Positions 1-13,985 of a stretch of DNA of 64,000 bases are shown piece by piece (the stretch's first letter is position 1; the number at the start of each line of letters is the position of its first letter). This DNA comes from Andrena cerasifolii (lineage: Eukaryota > Arthropoda > Insecta > Hymenoptera > Andrenidae), in contig NC_135120.1 in assembly GCF_050908995.1 (NCBI RefSeq), positions 9,809,433 to 9,873,432 on the forward strand, in the 5' to 3' direction. The translations under genes and the position numbers were made by a program. A model generated the notes under the pieces. The model worked only from the letters and a program-made list of their open reading frames with translations, was not told the DNA's origin and searched no databases.

Positions 1-1726
1 ACGTGTCCGAGGCCAAACAGATATATTGTTAAGAGCGAAAATTACAGTCGTGCGGCTACCCCCCGCCGAAATAATTATTCGGACGATCGGCACCGATTAT
101 GGGACTCGTTCACCGGCCGCCAAGCATCGTTACAGCGATTACCTTCCATCCTGCCTGTATCACTGAATTGCAGTTATCAATGACTCCGTCGCAACTAATT
201 TCCAACGGATCCGATGTCTTCTGATACAGCGAGTCGTGCGATTCCACGCGCTCCGCTTCGAGGGTAGCCTTTACACACCGGTGGACACGAATTTAGTCGA
301 AACGTAGGCGAAGGTTTGTGTTCTTAAGCAGTGACTTTAAAATGGTTATTGCCCACAGTAAACAGATTTTATAGTTCCGGTGAATGCAGGCTGATGATTC
401 GCTGATGCGAAACCGAGAGTACGAGAGGCGTGCTAAAGAAACGAATCGCTGCGGGCTGAAAAAAGAAAAAGATCGATCGCCGCGCATTACGACGCTGAGA
501 AGGGGGATGCGCGCGCCGGAGCACGTTTAAAAGAACAGAGGATCTCCCGAAGCGAATGCAAGAAGGATGTTATATAACCCGCGTACGCTCGTTAGCTCTG
601 ATTTTATATGACCAGCGCTGCGAGTGAAAGTCGGGCGGGTCGAAGAACTGCGGCAAAAAGGGGAGCGATTTCACGTGACGCGAAAATCGCACGCGCCCTA
701 TTATCGCGGGACACGATCTCCGGGCGAGGCAAACAAAAGAAACCGAAACTCCCGTTCTGCGTGACAAAGCCGTGAAACCGAGGAGTATTAATTAATGCGG
801 AAATGGAAGACCTAAACGGAACGGGCCGTTTCCAACTGTCGAGCCACAACTCGCCGCAATTTTTCTTCCTACAGGCAGCAATCTGAACTCTCGAAAGCAT
901 CAGCTGGAACATCATCATTGGGACCAACCCCGACCGCATTCCAGGCTGAAGTGCCTCTAGGATGCGTTTCGCGGCGGGCGCGATAAAGAAAGCGTGCGCT
1001 GCTCGCAGCAGCGGTGCACAAAGGGACGGGAGGGAATAAATCAAAACGTCCCCGGTAATGCCGCGGCTGGTCGACACGCAGAAAGGCTTCGGGTATCAGG
1101 CTTTTACGCGGCATGAGAAATCGCCGATTTTCCCACGGGGCGTTCGCGCGCTACCGGGACCGCAGCGGCGCGGTCGCGCTCCCAAGTGCGCCTTAAGGCC
1201 GCTTGCTCGCGCGTTCGCCCCTATCGGAAATATAATTGGCGCTTTGCAAATCCATTAACCGGCCCCGTGTGGCAGGTGGCGTTGCCGCGGTATTACCGCC
1301 GCTGGGCCCTCTCGCTACTAATTCATAGTTTCATGCTTTCCACTGCTTAAAGACTTAATGGGGGCTGCGCACGCATGCGTTGCGCGATGCACGAGACTAC
1401 CGACGCGTTACGCGCATGTGGAAAACCGCGCTTCCATTCGAAACGCCGCGGAACCGTTACGGGGGCCTGAACCTGTGACCTATTCAGGGAATTGGCTCTG
1501 TGTCATAAGATAATTTGGAGAGCTTTGAACCACTGTATAGGGAGAATACTGTAGCAAAGTGGGAAGTTTCTCTAGAGTCTAGTGCTTTACGAAGGTAAAA
1601 GAAATGGATATCGAGGGTTATAGAGATCAGAGGTATTGTGAACAGATTGAATTAGCTACTATTGGGACGGGAAAGAAATGGACTTGGGTAATAGATTCCT
1701 ATTAATCAAAGTCTCTTTCAGTGTAA
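1..1726. other. No gene seen
   Basis: Mixed GC sequence; overlapping frames of up to 157 codons on the minus strand near 604-1077 show no motifs or splice structure. Confidence 0.5.
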
Positions 1727-2058
1727 GGGACATTCCATGCGAACTCGGACAGATTTCGGAGTAAGTTTTCGTAGATTGCTGAAATTTGAATATGTTGTAG
1801 TCTTTAGTGATATTTAAACGTACCTCAAAGGATTTTAGAAAATTTGAAAAAAATGTCGATTTTACAGCTGTTTGAAGTTGAGTGCTACCTTTTTTCAATA
1901 CATTATAGCTGTGGAAGTAGTAAACGGATGGAGATGAGCTTTACGGTGCAAATCCTTTGAGGTACGTTTAAATATCACTAAAGACTACAACATATTCAAA
2001 TTTCAGCAATCTACGAAAACTTACTCCGAAATCTGTCCGAGTTCGCATGGAATGTCCC
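1727..2058. repeat. Inverted repeat with 109-bp arms
   Basis: Arms 1727-1835 and 1950-2058 appear to be perfect reverse complements (outer ends GGGACATTCCATGCGAAC and its complement). The 114-base spacer is unique. It could be a fold-back transposon or a recent inverted duplication. No other copy was seen, and the near-absence of mismatches implies it is recent. Confidence 0.85.
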
Positions 2059-5000
2059 GTAAATGTTAGTTAAGAGACCACTTTCTATAATCTTCAGAAG
2101 TAGTGAAAGCAATTTCTGCATATGCTACTGTAAAAGTTCGAAGGCCGGTGAATCTTAGAATTTACCGATTAAATCTCAACACCCATCCGTTCCGGGACGT
2201 TGGAGGTCTGAAATATCCCAGAGAACATTGAAACTTCGGGCTTCCACCACTAGGTGCTGACAAATATCAGGATTTAACGATTCGCCCTGTTGGCAAGCGC
2301 CCCAAGTCTAAATTTTTTATAAGATAGGTGGACTTCTATCACCCCATAACGGTAAATGATTTACCGGTAATCGAACTTCCACTGTAACACATACAGGTGC
2401 AAGGAGATGAGTCGTTTAAAATCCACTTCTCACAGCTTGGAGAATCAAAAACAGACCCATTAGCAGTGATCCATCAGCGCGGGCAAGCAGCAGCGTTCGA
2501 TTAAAGCGTTATAGACGCGCCGTTTGAATCGCGAACAGCCGCATCCCTTCCGTGGCGTGCGGAGATACGAGGCGGATAACGTTAACTATAATAACGTTTA
2601 CGTGGATCCGTGAAACCCGGGGATCGCGCGTAAGACGGCGAGCAGCGCGTCGGGGAAAAGAGGGAGATCCGTTCGTCCTGCGATGCGATACAAAACCATG
2701 GGTTCGGTTAGATAGAGGATGCATTTGAAGCTACCATTAAGCCGCGTGATTGATAATGCCCGCAGACCCGTTCTGCGCCATCGCGCCCGTCCGATCAAGG
2801 TCTCCCCGGGTGTACCGATCGCGCAAGCGCGCTCGCGACCGCACGAAAAACGAAAAGCGCGTGGCTGTGGCGCGCAGCAACGCGAAATCGGCGCAAAAAG
2901 CGAAAGAAGTGACATCCTGTGCACTGTCACCCTCAGCATTCCACGTGCAACTCTATACCCGCGCGCTTACGCAAGAAACGATGCGCAGCGACGAAATTTC
3001 ACTTGCAAAAATTCTTATCGTCCTGGACTTAGCAAGACGCGTCGCGCCATCTTCTGAACTGTTGTTCGGAGTTTAAATCTTCGCAGTAGAAGGTGTCTTC
3101 AAATACGTAGTACAACTCGGCAGGGGGTGGTTCGTTGAGAAATAGTAATTTAAATTTGGGAATTATATGGCATATCTTTCGTAGGAAGCCTAAGCGAGAA
3201 GTTTCGAGGGTAACAGATTTTAAAAATCCACTTGTACTTGTTTTGGCCCTTCGACAAAATTAACACCACTCTACTTAGCTAGCCTACTAATTCAATTTTC
3301 ATCCCTTTCCTCCTTTCGCCGGTTCTTTCTGAAACTGGCAGTCTGCCTGAGAATGTAGGAATAGAAGTTATAGCTAGTTTGATTTACTGTAGCAAAAGCA
3401 GTCGCGAGCGGTCGTTTGATTTAGTCCCGGCCGTAGAAGGGTAGGGGCAAGTAATCGAATGTATCGGTGTACAAAAGGGGCAAAATAGCGGTCTTTCAAG
3501 CAGCCAGCCGCCTCGTCGGCCACGACGACGACGATGACACTGCAACTACTAACTAGCAAAATGTTATTATTTATGTAACCTTGGCGATGGAATAGCGGGG
3601 TGGCTATAGTTGAGGCTAAAATCTATCGAATACAGGGGACAAAAGGAAGAGCGGAAGGGACGGGGGATGACGGGGCATGCGCTCTACGAGAACGATTTTT
3701 CGTCGGCGAAGATCAGAGAGCGTAACCGTGCTCGGTCAGTGGATAGTTGAGAAAAACATTAAACGGAGTATCTACGTGATGACTCGGCGAATCTTATTCC
3801 GTAACTCACCCTCCGACCCGTTTAAAAGAACGTATAACCACGATGAGCCGCGTCGACAGCATACCCTACTTTTCGACGCGAACATTGGTCTCATTAATTC
3901 TGCTTATTTTCTTAGGGGTCTCGTTTGTTCACTTCTTTCAGCAGCCTCGTAAAAAGATATTGTTTACACTCCCTCCAGTACTCGGCATCGGGTGTCTTAT
4001 AACTCCTAAGTGATCACCTTCGCAAATACATCCCTAGTATACTCATTCTGTCATCTTTTAATTAAAAACTAGCTACGGTTTTGTTAAGAGCGATTAGGGG
4101 GCCAGAAACTTTCCCTTCTCTCCCCTTCGGTTTCACTCGCAGTGGCTGGGATAAGGTGTACACGGAATCCAGCGATCACGATACATTTCCAGGTAATAGA
4201 GATTTCGCCGCAGCGGTGAGGGTACAGCGTCCATCCAGAATAAGCCATCAGAAAGCGCGCGAGAGGCGGATTATGAGCGGTGCCAAGTTTCGTGTGGCAC
4301 GCGAGAGATTACATTCTAGAGCTGCAGCATACCTTCTCCAGTTAGAAGGTTTCCATCGGCTCTAGGAAACGTCCGGATATGATAATAAGCGATGCTCGCG
4401 CCAGCGTTCTACGTCGAGCACGATTCGGGCCCTCGGGGCTACGTAGCCGGGGCCTCGCATCAACAGCTCTCAGAGAGCCCGATCCTCTTCCCTGAAGTCG
4501 CTGTCACGACCACCGTGAACGTCTCTGTTCCAGGGAGCAGCGTCTTTTAAATCCCCAGCACCTTTCCAACAGTCACGCCTCTTCGATTCGTCTCTTTCGC
4601 CCCGCGAGCGCGCCGGCGCTCGCGAATACGGGAACACGTTTCCAGTAAACTCGTGTGCTCCCCGCAACGGGACTTCCGCTTTCGTTGGCTCTTGATAGGG
4701 GCTTTCTTCTCGGGGTGAGGAAAATGGGTGGTATCTTTAAAGAGGTCTCTGCGAAACGTATTTTTGAATAGGAGAAGTTTGAGTTTGGTCGAAAGATTGC
4801 GAATGGATGTTAGAAGGAAATTGCAGGGGCAAAGGGTTGGTAGTACTGTAAACGGATTAATGTGTAACAGAGGGGAACGGAATGGTACTTTGAAAGTGAA
4901 GCCAAAGAGTGGTGGCCCAGTTGTAAGAAGGAAAAGTAATTTAGAAGAATCGAGAGGTCGAGAAATTCGCATGGTAATGTAATTAATTGAAAAGCCGCGG

Positions 5001-5764
5001 TGAAGTGGGGGGCGCAGATGGTCGCGAGCGCGTCTTCACGCAGCGAACTCTTCAATTGCGCAAATATCTCGGAGCCTCGATGGAAGAAATTAGCATAATG
5101 CCGGGAAGCATTAGGCTCGTGAGCGCAAATTGTGCGGCGGGCATCGGCTCAAAGGAGCTGGTACACACGGGGGGGAAATAGGAGTAGAAAGACAGAACAA
5201 GAATGAGGGTGGAGGAACGGGAGACGGAGGGACAGCGACAAGTTTGCGCTTTCTTGGGATATGAAAAATTACTGCGGTGGCTGGTGAAACAGGGCCATTT
5301 GTTCACTCGCGAACGAGTTCTACCGTGAACTGCCACTAATCGTTACCGTCCTCGCGCGAAACGCGTCGTTTTCACTTAGGACTCTCCCGATTCGTCGCCA
5401 CGTTCGCGCAATCATCGAACCTCGTATCGCGCGCATTTGCTCCTCCCGTCCCAAGCATTCACTCATTCCGATTCGAATTTACGTCCCGGGGACTCAACCG
5501 ACCAGAATATTCGCGTAATCGGTTTATAGATAAGCGTTGCAGGTGCATTAGTGGATCGAAGAAAAAAAACGCGCGTTCCATTTCAACTGAACGAACGGCT
5601 TCGCGCGTGTTTGAACAGAAACTCTGCTTTTAGAAAAGTGGAGGAAATTAGGAACCACGGATAGCCAACGTTGATGGAAATAGACGTGATACTTTCCTCC
5701 AATAATTATTTATCTACTTACTGCTGGGATCTACTTCAATATCTACGTACTCACTTAAACTCCG
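2059..5764. other. No gene seen
   Basis: Open frames of 60-141 codons overlap each other on both strands without coding signal. No repeat recognised. Confidence 0.5.
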
Positions 5765-5817
5765 CTCAAACAAAAATACTCGCGCAGCGTTCGAACCCAT
5801 CACTACTTTCACCAAAT
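5765..5817 (+). repeat. 53-bp dispersed repeat, copy 1
   Basis: Begins CTCAAACAAAAATACTCGCG, continues GTTCGAACCCATCACTACTT, and matches 18211-18263 at nearly every base. The reverse strand holds TGGGTTCGAAC, which resembles a pol III B-box, so a SINE fragment is possible. No protein-coding signal is present. Confidence 0.6.
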
Positions 5818-6202
5818 CCTGCCCAGCTCCAAATAACCGAATCACGAACCAAGGAACTAGACGAAAATGGCATTCCTTTGCCAGGATAGCCAGCGGGAGG
5901 TCCCTGAAATCGATCTGTATCTCCCTTCCGCGACAGCGGACCCTCACGAACGATCAAAGCCGACTCCGAGCTTCGGAGCGCTCCCCCTGGCGCAGCTCCA
6001 ATGATTCGGCCGAGTAGCCGGCATTACGACGTGAAAACGGTTCCACTTATTTCAATAACGACGCCCGATCGGCGTAGCAGAAGTCGTAGGATCGCGAAAC
6101 GAGAGCGAGTGGATGCCGCGGCGGCTCGTTACGCGATGACGACACGTCGTAGAACCATCGAAAGTCCATCCCATCTGAACGTGAAAGTGTTGCAAGAAAA
6201 GC

Positions 6203-6240
6203 AGGTTATTACAGGTAGTTACAGGTGGTTACAGGTAGTT
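6203..6240 (+). repeat. 10-bp tandem TTACAGGTAG
   Basis: Three to four units of TTACAGGTAG/GG in a row. Confidence 0.7.
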
Positions 6241-6331
6241 GAAGCACCGCCGGCTCTCCTTCGCACTTCCTAAAGGCCGTTCCCCGGCCTACAAGCCGCT
6301 GATCTCCGCAGCCGCACCACTCCCGCCTCTG

Positions 6332-6348
6332 TCTGTGTGTGTGTGTGC
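6332..6348 (+). repeat. (TG)n microsatellite
   Basis: About seven TG dinucleotides. Confidence 0.9.
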
Positions 6349-6519
6349 CCCCATCCCGTCGCCGTGACGCAATATATCGTGTCTTTCGAAGCAATTCCTG
6401 TGGTTCTCGTACCCAATATCAACAGAGGTATACGTTTTCGTGGTGTAACTGACCTGTCCCGAAGAAACATTAGTTGCGCCGCGGCGGCGACCGCAGAGAC
6501 CTGTCCATTTCGCCTTATT

Positions 6520-6538
6520 TTCTCTCTCTCTCTCTCTC
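6520..6538 (+). repeat. (TC)n microsatellite
   Basis: Nine TC dinucleotides. Confidence 0.9.
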
Positions 6539-8335
6539 CGCTGCCCCTCCAAGCCCCCTTTCAGTTCCCTCGGCTTCTTTCTTTTCTCGTTTCGTTGCCC
6601 CCGCTCGCGATCGGAATGCCAGACGGCCAGCTGCAACGAAAGTAAATGCGCCGGGGAAGACATTGAATTAGCGCGATATATCGTGCCGAGGGTTTATCTT
6701 CCACAGTCCTCCATGGCGACGGACAAATTCTTTGATAGACTGTGCGCTCCACCGTACACCCCGAGGAAATTACGACCCGCGGTGCCGGCTCCACGTTGGC
6801 GTTCAAGCAAAAATCCACCCTCGACCTGTTCGACTTCCTTTGGAAGCAATATTAGGCGGATTACACTCTCGCAGATTTCGGAACGGAATCTGCTTATCCA
6901 CGAGCGATAAATAATTTAGTTCAGTTGCGAATTACAGTGGTTACAGAAGCAAGGTATTTTCGCAAACTTTGTGCCCCTCAAATCCTCGGTGTACTGTTTC
7001 TTTATTTCTACTACGCAAAAGGGAACAAACCTTCAGTGGAAGGGCCCGATCTAACTCTTCCGTCGCTCAGGGTAAAAATGATTTTCGCACGTCTTTCACA
7101 TTTATTTATAAATAGTTATTTTAGAATAGGATTCTTGACAGTGAGTGAATTTGTTTGTAGGCACCTGTCGAATAACGAAAGCTCTTCCTTTTATAAAGAA
7201 TGTAATATTACCAATTGACCCATTTTGCTGCCCCCGAATTTTCCGCTTCTGCTTGCGCCCCCTAGATCCAGCCCTAGACTGACTCTGTCGTGTTCTCGAA
7301 GAACGAGGAGCATTTAGAATGTCGTCCAACTAGTGTTATCCACGAATTCAGATCCTCGCGCCACAAAGACAGAGATAAGCGGGTGACCTCGCCTCTACAA
7401 CCAATTTTAAACGACCCCTTTCAACTTTTCAACAGCCTGCGCGACTCTCCCAGCTAGAGACCCTCTTCTTCGATCCCGCCGAGCAGGATGGATCGTCGCG
7501 ACGCTGATATTCACGTCCCATTCGGAGGTCGCGGCTAGTCGCAAATCACATCGATGGAATAGGGGCTGGGGGGAATCACTCGGCCGCGGTTCGCCAGTAA
7601 ATCTGAATCTCGTTGGACGGTCGTTATTCAACGGCGCGCGGGCCAGAGGATGGGCAATTATGGAAGCATGAATATTTATGGAAACTCGTGCACCGTGTAA
7701 TCTTTATGAGACAACGGCCGCGGGACGTCGCCTTGGTACCGCTCTGATGCCTCGCGGTTTACTTTGTCGGTGCGCGGTGCTCGCCGAACTCAATTACCCC
7801 GGCCAACGGGGGGAGATCCTCTCCAGGTGAAACTACGCGGTCGAAGAAGCGATCGATCGTTCGGTTAAGTGGCTACCTCGATGCCGATATCTATTCGCTG
7901 ACAAAAGGACGTGCGATGTACACACAGTCGGGGAAATACGGTCTACCCGGCTTCTGCGGGGCGCGTGCCTTTTTATGATAATTAACGTGGATCTTGAGCG
8001 AAGATCGCGTGGGACGCGCGGCCCCGGCCATTCGTATTCCTGCGGGCAGATGCTCGCGCACACCGAGTGAATACTGTTGCATGAATTTTATTAGCTACCG
8101 GCTTCCAGTACCCGGCGTTCACCGGGCTAAAAACTTAAATTCCCACAAACTGTCCTGGGGGATGAAATCAGGGGGGGAGTGGAGTATCCGGGTTTTTCTT
8201 GGTAGCCTGTTTTTTTTTCGCGGGGTTTTACGGAGTCACTCTGTAAAATTGAGTCCAGATCGGTCGAAGGGTTTAGGAGTTAATAAGGACAGACTGACAG
8301 ACATTCTATTTTATGCACAGGGTGTTTGGTTACAC

Positions 8336-8553
8336 CAGTGATTCCCAACCTGTGGGCCGCGACGTGTTCTCCGAGGGGTGGCCGCGATATTTTTGTTTTT
8401 TTAATATTATTAAGTTAGAATTATATTCTGAAATACTATTTTTTAATGCGCTTTCTTTACCTTATTAAATTTACTTCACCTTATATGAGGGGGTTGCAAG
8501 TTATTTGAATATTATAAAAGAGGATCGCGACTCAAAAAAGTTGGGACACACCG
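8336..8553. mobile_element. Non-autonomous hAT-like element (218 bp)
   Basis: Terminal repeats are CAGTGATTCCCAACCTGTGG on the left and CGGTGTGTCCCAACTTTTTT (reverse complement of the right end). They are flanked by an 8-bp duplication with one mismatch: GGTTACAC (8328-8335) and GATTACAC (8554-8561). CAGTG-type ends with 8-bp duplications are typical of hAT elements. The interior is AT-rich with no open frame. Confidence 0.75.
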
Positions 8554-8561
8554 GATTACAC

Positions 8562-9924
8562 ACAAGACGCAAGCCAAGAATGACGAAATTACGTTTGAGG
8601 CTTAGTTTCTGAGTTATTGATTATTGAAAATGAGCGTATAAAGCGTCTGACGCGAGGGACTTAGGCTCGCGCCAGAACGAATTCTCAAATTGCCTCAAAC
8701 GAATTCAATTTTATTTCGTATTTATCAGCGACAGATGTTTCCTCCTGTTGGAACTGTATATATTTAATTACAGGGCAATATGAGCGAGGCTTTGATTAAT
8801 ACACGTAAGCTGTTATGAACGTAAGGTTGTGAAATTGAAGCTACGAAACTTAATGGTCATGAAATCGCGTTTTCCTGAATGGGAGGGCGCTAGTATGGAG
8901 GTCGATGCCCGTTTGGTTACCGTTCTAGACGCACGCGGTAACGCAATATCACTTTTCCTTGGAAATAAAGCGTTGCAGGTTATTGTGAACTGTAGCACGG
9001 CTAGGCATGCTTCTCAATTACTTAGCGAGCCGCGATCGCGATGCTATTGTTACGCTCGCTTATGCGCTAATTGGCACGGATGTTACGTGATTCGTATTCC
9101 TAATTAGGAGACCGCTGGAAGGCCGGTCGTCTGCTTCCATTCAGTGTAAGTCATTCAGACCAGAGGAATATTATTCCGCCGCAGAACATTTGAGAATTCT
9201 ATGCGAATATTTTGCTTTTTTAATTCCTTTTTAATTCTAAAACTACATAATGAATAGCCATACTGGTTATACGCGGTTATATAAATCGTCGAGCATTCGA
9301 TTACTTGTATTTTATTAAGTTTATGACTCGCAATGGGATCGCGCTGTAACGTAGAAGGTGTACGAGGTCTTACATATGAGTTTCGAAATTTTTGAAGGCC
9401 CCAGTTACCCGTAAACCCGCGATTTCGAAACGTATACTACGAAATTGTTTCCTAGAAATGTTTGCACGACACTTGGGCAAGCTTCGCCTTTAATATGCGT
9501 ATCGTATACGTGAATGCTCCTCCTCGTAAAATGAACTAGGACAACAACTTATCTGCGGTTACTGCATGCACGTGTTTGCTAGACGCTGCAGGCGCACGAA
9601 AGGTACTATTGCGAACGCGCGTCATGCCATTGCGCAGGGATTCTTTCTCATTTTCTCGCTCGCCGAGATTTGTACTCTGCTGGGAAGAGCGACCCGCTTG
9701 GAAAATTGATTAACGCGGCTGAAAAGGTGAAAGAAGACTTGTTGCTTCATGGAGGACATATTAAGTCACACATCCTTTCACAGTGTAATCAGATTCAGTT
9801 TAACGTCGACGCCGTCTTCCATAGGGGAACAATGTTTCTGGAACGATGTTTGAATTAAATTCCTTTAAAGAATATAATTTTTTACCAAGAAAAGTACCTT
9901 ACCAGGAGAAAGATCCTTTTTCAG
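8562..9924. other. No gene seen
   Basis: AT-rich; a 92-codon frame at 8829 has no recognisable motif. Confidence 0.5.
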
Positions 9925-10452
9925 GAGATTGGAGCAGACCAACTTTTTATTAGCTCTGCTCCTGCTCCGCTCCGACATCGAAATACTTGCTCCAGCTGCT
10001 TTTTTTAAATAAAAATTCTTTTAATACTTACTTTCAAACAGTGATCTTTCATTTGAAACAAACCCCATCTTTCTAGCTTCTCATTTCCATGTAGAAAAAA
10101 ATTTATAAAGAATTCTTAATTCTCGGGCAAAGAAAGTACTATGCTTCCTTCTGCAAAAAATAATTCTCCTCTGCTCTTCTTGCAAAATTCTTTGAAGATC
10201 CGGAGTAAAAAGAAACTCGTTCGTCTGCTCTTATAAAATGGAAGAAAATTCAAATAATAAAAAAAAAACTGGAGCAGTGGAGCAGTAAAAATTTTCGGTG
10301 CTCCGGCTCCGCTCCTGCTCCTGGCAAAAGCTCATTGCTCCACTGCTCCGCGCTCCAACGCTCTGCCTTTTTTAATACAAACTAACTGTGAACATTTCCC
10401 ATGGATCTTCAAAGAATTTTGCAAGAAGAGCAGAGGAGAATTATTTTTGCAT
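9925..10452. mobile_element. Inverted-repeat element rich in GGAGC/GCTCC
   Basis: Arms of about 49 bp (10152-10201 and 10404-10452) are near-perfect reverse complements (TTCTCCTCTGCTCTTCTTGC core). Around them lie runs of GCTCC/GGAGC at 9932-9995 and 10264-10365, also in inverted order. The structure suggests a decayed DNA transposon or nested copies. No coding potential. Confidence 0.6.
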
Positions 10453-13400
10453 AAACTCGTGAAAGTACAATAGGGAAGGCTGTTGCAAATGGAAAGCATA
10501 GATCTCTCCACGATTTCTCCGAGTCCTTGTGTTCCAAAAGAGAGACTCATCCCAGCACCGATGCAGTTCGCGCTCCTCGCGCTGCACGCGGGCAATGTCA
10601 AACAGGAACTGGCTCGCGAACGCAGCCCATTATCGATTAGACGTGAATGATAATTCCGAATTATCCCCCTTTCGTTACAGGAACGTGTACCTCGCACCTA
10701 TCATCTCCGCACGCCTCCTATACACCGAACGCGCCGATAAGTCAGACGGCGCATTGTTCCCATGAACGGTGGATCGCACGTCGGTGGTGTATCGATACGG
10801 GATACGCTTCACAGCCAATTATTATTGCCATTTAGATAAGGAACGCAGTTAGTTAAGCCTGGAGACCTCTAACGATCATCGCGCCGATGCCTGCACCTTT
10901 TTTGTCCACGGGCAACTGGTCGCTGATGCGAACCTGCATCCCGGGATACTCTTTCGGACACCATCGTCGAAAGGGACGATATGCATTCGATCACTCAACA
11001 TCTAACACTTTAAATACACTAAACCGAAGTGACTCGAAGCTATCCGCAACCGTATCAAATGATTTTCGTTGCTTCTGTAGCAAACTGAAATCCTGCCGCA
11101 ACTGATAGGCATCTACGATCACGACGATCCTTGAGAAAATCTGAAAGCTCTCACCCGGCAGCAGTTTAAATGCAGCGCGGTCGCGCAGGAATTTTAAGTG
11201 GCCGGGGAATCACGATCTACGTTTCAGAAATGATCGAGCAAGCGATAGTCTCGATGGAGTCGTCCTTATTGCGTTTCCGAACGTTTCACGGTGATCGAAC
11301 GCGAGGATTCTGTTTCTCTCCTCTTTGTTTTCCGCGTCCTCGGAAACTCGGAGATCCCCGTGGCCAGTGACCGTAGCAAGGATGGCCGTATCGTTCCCGG
11401 GGATCTACGATACTGGATGCAAATGGGCCAGCGCGAGCGCGGTGAACGGGAGTCGGCGGTTTGAATCTTAATAAGAATTCGCCGTCTTGGTTCTCGTTGA
11501 TTACGGGAGTAGCCGCGGACCCCGGTAGGGGAAAGTTTAGTGGTTTCTCACAGTTCGGCTGGAAACCGTGATCCGAGAGGCGCACGAGGCAATCTCTGCG
11601 CGCAGCCTAATTCAATCTAATTGCCGACACCTCGCGGACTGTTTCGCCATCGGGGACGAGGCTCGCTTCGAAAGATGGCCACTCGCCACCGGGAAGAGGA
11701 TCCATTGACGAATGCATGTAATCAGGGGAATCGTTGCGCGATTTAAACGGTTACGTAAAGCCGAGATTCTGCGCTCGGTGCTCCTCGGCCACGTTAATCT
11801 CCGCGAGCAGAAAATGGTGTCGTCGACCTAATGGCGCGCATTATGAACGGGTCGTTAGGAATTCAAGCAAACCAAGGAATCCATCTCTGCCGGTGAGTTC
11901 GAAACTCTCCGTGGATTAAGTTTGAAGACAGTAGAGGCAATACTCGCGTGAAAATTCCTCAATAATGAAACTGTTGGATTCCCTACCCTATTAGCATTTC
12001 TGGTTGGCCCACAGTATCTCCAAATGTTTCGCCTGACGTCGGACCGCAGTAATACGTGCGCAGTAACTGGTATTTCGTTAGTAATTAACACTAACGTAAT
12101 GACATTGATCGACAAATCTCTGTGTTTTTAATTAACTGTGCTTATCACCCCGCCCTCATATTTTTTTATGGAATTATTAAGGTCCTACCTTTCTTTTAAA
12201 AAAAGAAGGAGGAACTTTCATTCACTCGAACGCCGTGTCGAGGGTTTTAAAGTTAACCTACCTTAAAATTCCGCAGTATTACCCCCACCTACCCTAGTCG
12301 CGATGCGCCAGCATGTGTTTATGATGTTTATGATGTATACCTAGCTGGCATCCAACAAAACATCGAATTCGGATGCACCTCCACTTCAATCTCTCCCCTG
12401 CACCACGAACGGGACCCTACCCTATCTGAAATCACAAAACGATCTGCCCAGTATTGATATATCTCCAATTCGAGAAGAACCAACCGAGCCACTTAAGCTA
12501 CACTCAGGATCGCCCAAGCAGCTCTATGGTTTGTTCGAATGAGACCTGGCAAGATGTCGTCTCAGCGATTGGCGTCCGTGATGCCGATGCCAGTTCTGCA
12601 GTCCCACCGCCTCTGACTTCGTATCTGCGTAAAAATCCTCGTCTAGAGTGAAGCTGCATCAACGATCCGCTTTCTCGATGAAACGCGACAGGGGCCTCCA
12701 CTCTTGGGTGCTTCGCTCGATTCGCCTGGGTCCATCAGTCCCGAGCGTTTCAATCAAGCGACAGCATCGCGTCCCGTCCGCGGAAGCTGGTGGCGACGCG
12801 CACACGCGGGAGGAAAGCCGGAGCGTAACGTCGGGAACAGGCATTCCTCGGAGCGGAGGCTGGCCACCCTCATAGGTGGGCACACGTTCGCGACCCGCGC
12901 GAGCACGAGCCCCGCGTATCGCTATCTCGATAATAGAATGATCTATCTGCAACGAGGGGCAACAATAAGCGGGCACGATATTATTCCGGTGCCGGGGCTG
13001 TATCTCAGACACGCCGGTACTTGATCTGGGAGCAAGCACTGCCTAACCCAACAAATAACAATACGGTACTGCCCTCACGTAGAGCACCGGGGATCAGCGC
13101 CATTATGCGCCGCAGAGGTTCTTCTTCGGCCTCCTCTTCCCTGTGCACCGTGTAGGTATACACACCACCCTTGGACGGCCGACGGCAGATCTGTACGTGT
13201 GTAGTCGCGATTAGCGATGGATTCGAGGCACGTCGAATTGGGGACGAGTGTTCTGTCGCTTCCCAAATTTTGCGGATTTCGCGGATCCAGAATTAAAAGT
13301 CTGACGACGCTTAGAAGGCTGATTAAAGGTTTCGATAGGTCGCAAGGTTTTTGGTAAGTCTAGTGTTTCTCAGAGGCGGATTTGTGTGGAGGCTAAGTAG

Positions 13401-13889
13401 GCTGCACTCTAGGGCGGAAATTTAAAAAGGATTAAACACAGTTCACTTTTGTTTCGTGTAGCAAATTAGCAATAACTCGTATGTGAGTTGTTAAATTGAA
13501 TAAAATTTAAAATTGCCTCGACAATTTTAAATTAAAATATTTTTATATTGTTAGCCTAGGGACTCTAAATTTCGAAATACACTGCTGCTGTTTCCTCCTG
13601 GATTTATTGCCAGTTGAGCGTGGAAGTAGATATTTGGGAATTGAGGGTGCTGTATTTCGCACTTTCCAATTGTTCAGAAATGTTTAAGTCGTAGCATTGG
13701 AGGAATGCCCATCACTAGCCACGATCCTCTTCCTTTCTGCTGACCGTTCTCCTGACCCTTCTCGTCCTGCCTCCGCGCTGTCTCACCGGATCCAGCACGT
13801 TTTCAATACTTAATGCACCACGGATGAAGCTCCGTTCAATTACTCGCAACACGATACCACGGCTATTTATTGTGGTCTGCCGAAGCTTC

Positions 13890-13985
13890 GGTATCTCTTT
13901 CCCTCTTTCCCTCCTTCCTTTCTTCCGCGGGATCGTCGCCTTCTTGTTCTTCTTCTTCTCCTTCCCCTTCTTCCTGTGTCCACGG
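13890..13985 (+). repeat. Pyrimidine-rich tract
   Basis: Mostly CTT/TCC runs; open frames over it are low complexity. Confidence 0.7.

Larger units (their letters stand above)
5818..8327. other. No gene seen; microsatellites only
   Basis: Contains the short repeats at 6.2-6.5 kb. AGGGTGTTTGG just before the hAT-like element (8320) also occurs at 20228 and may be a decayed transposon end. Confidence 0.45.

Noticed and set aside
604..1077. 157-codon minus-strand frame
   Set aside because: No recognisable motif and overlapped by two other frames of similar length.
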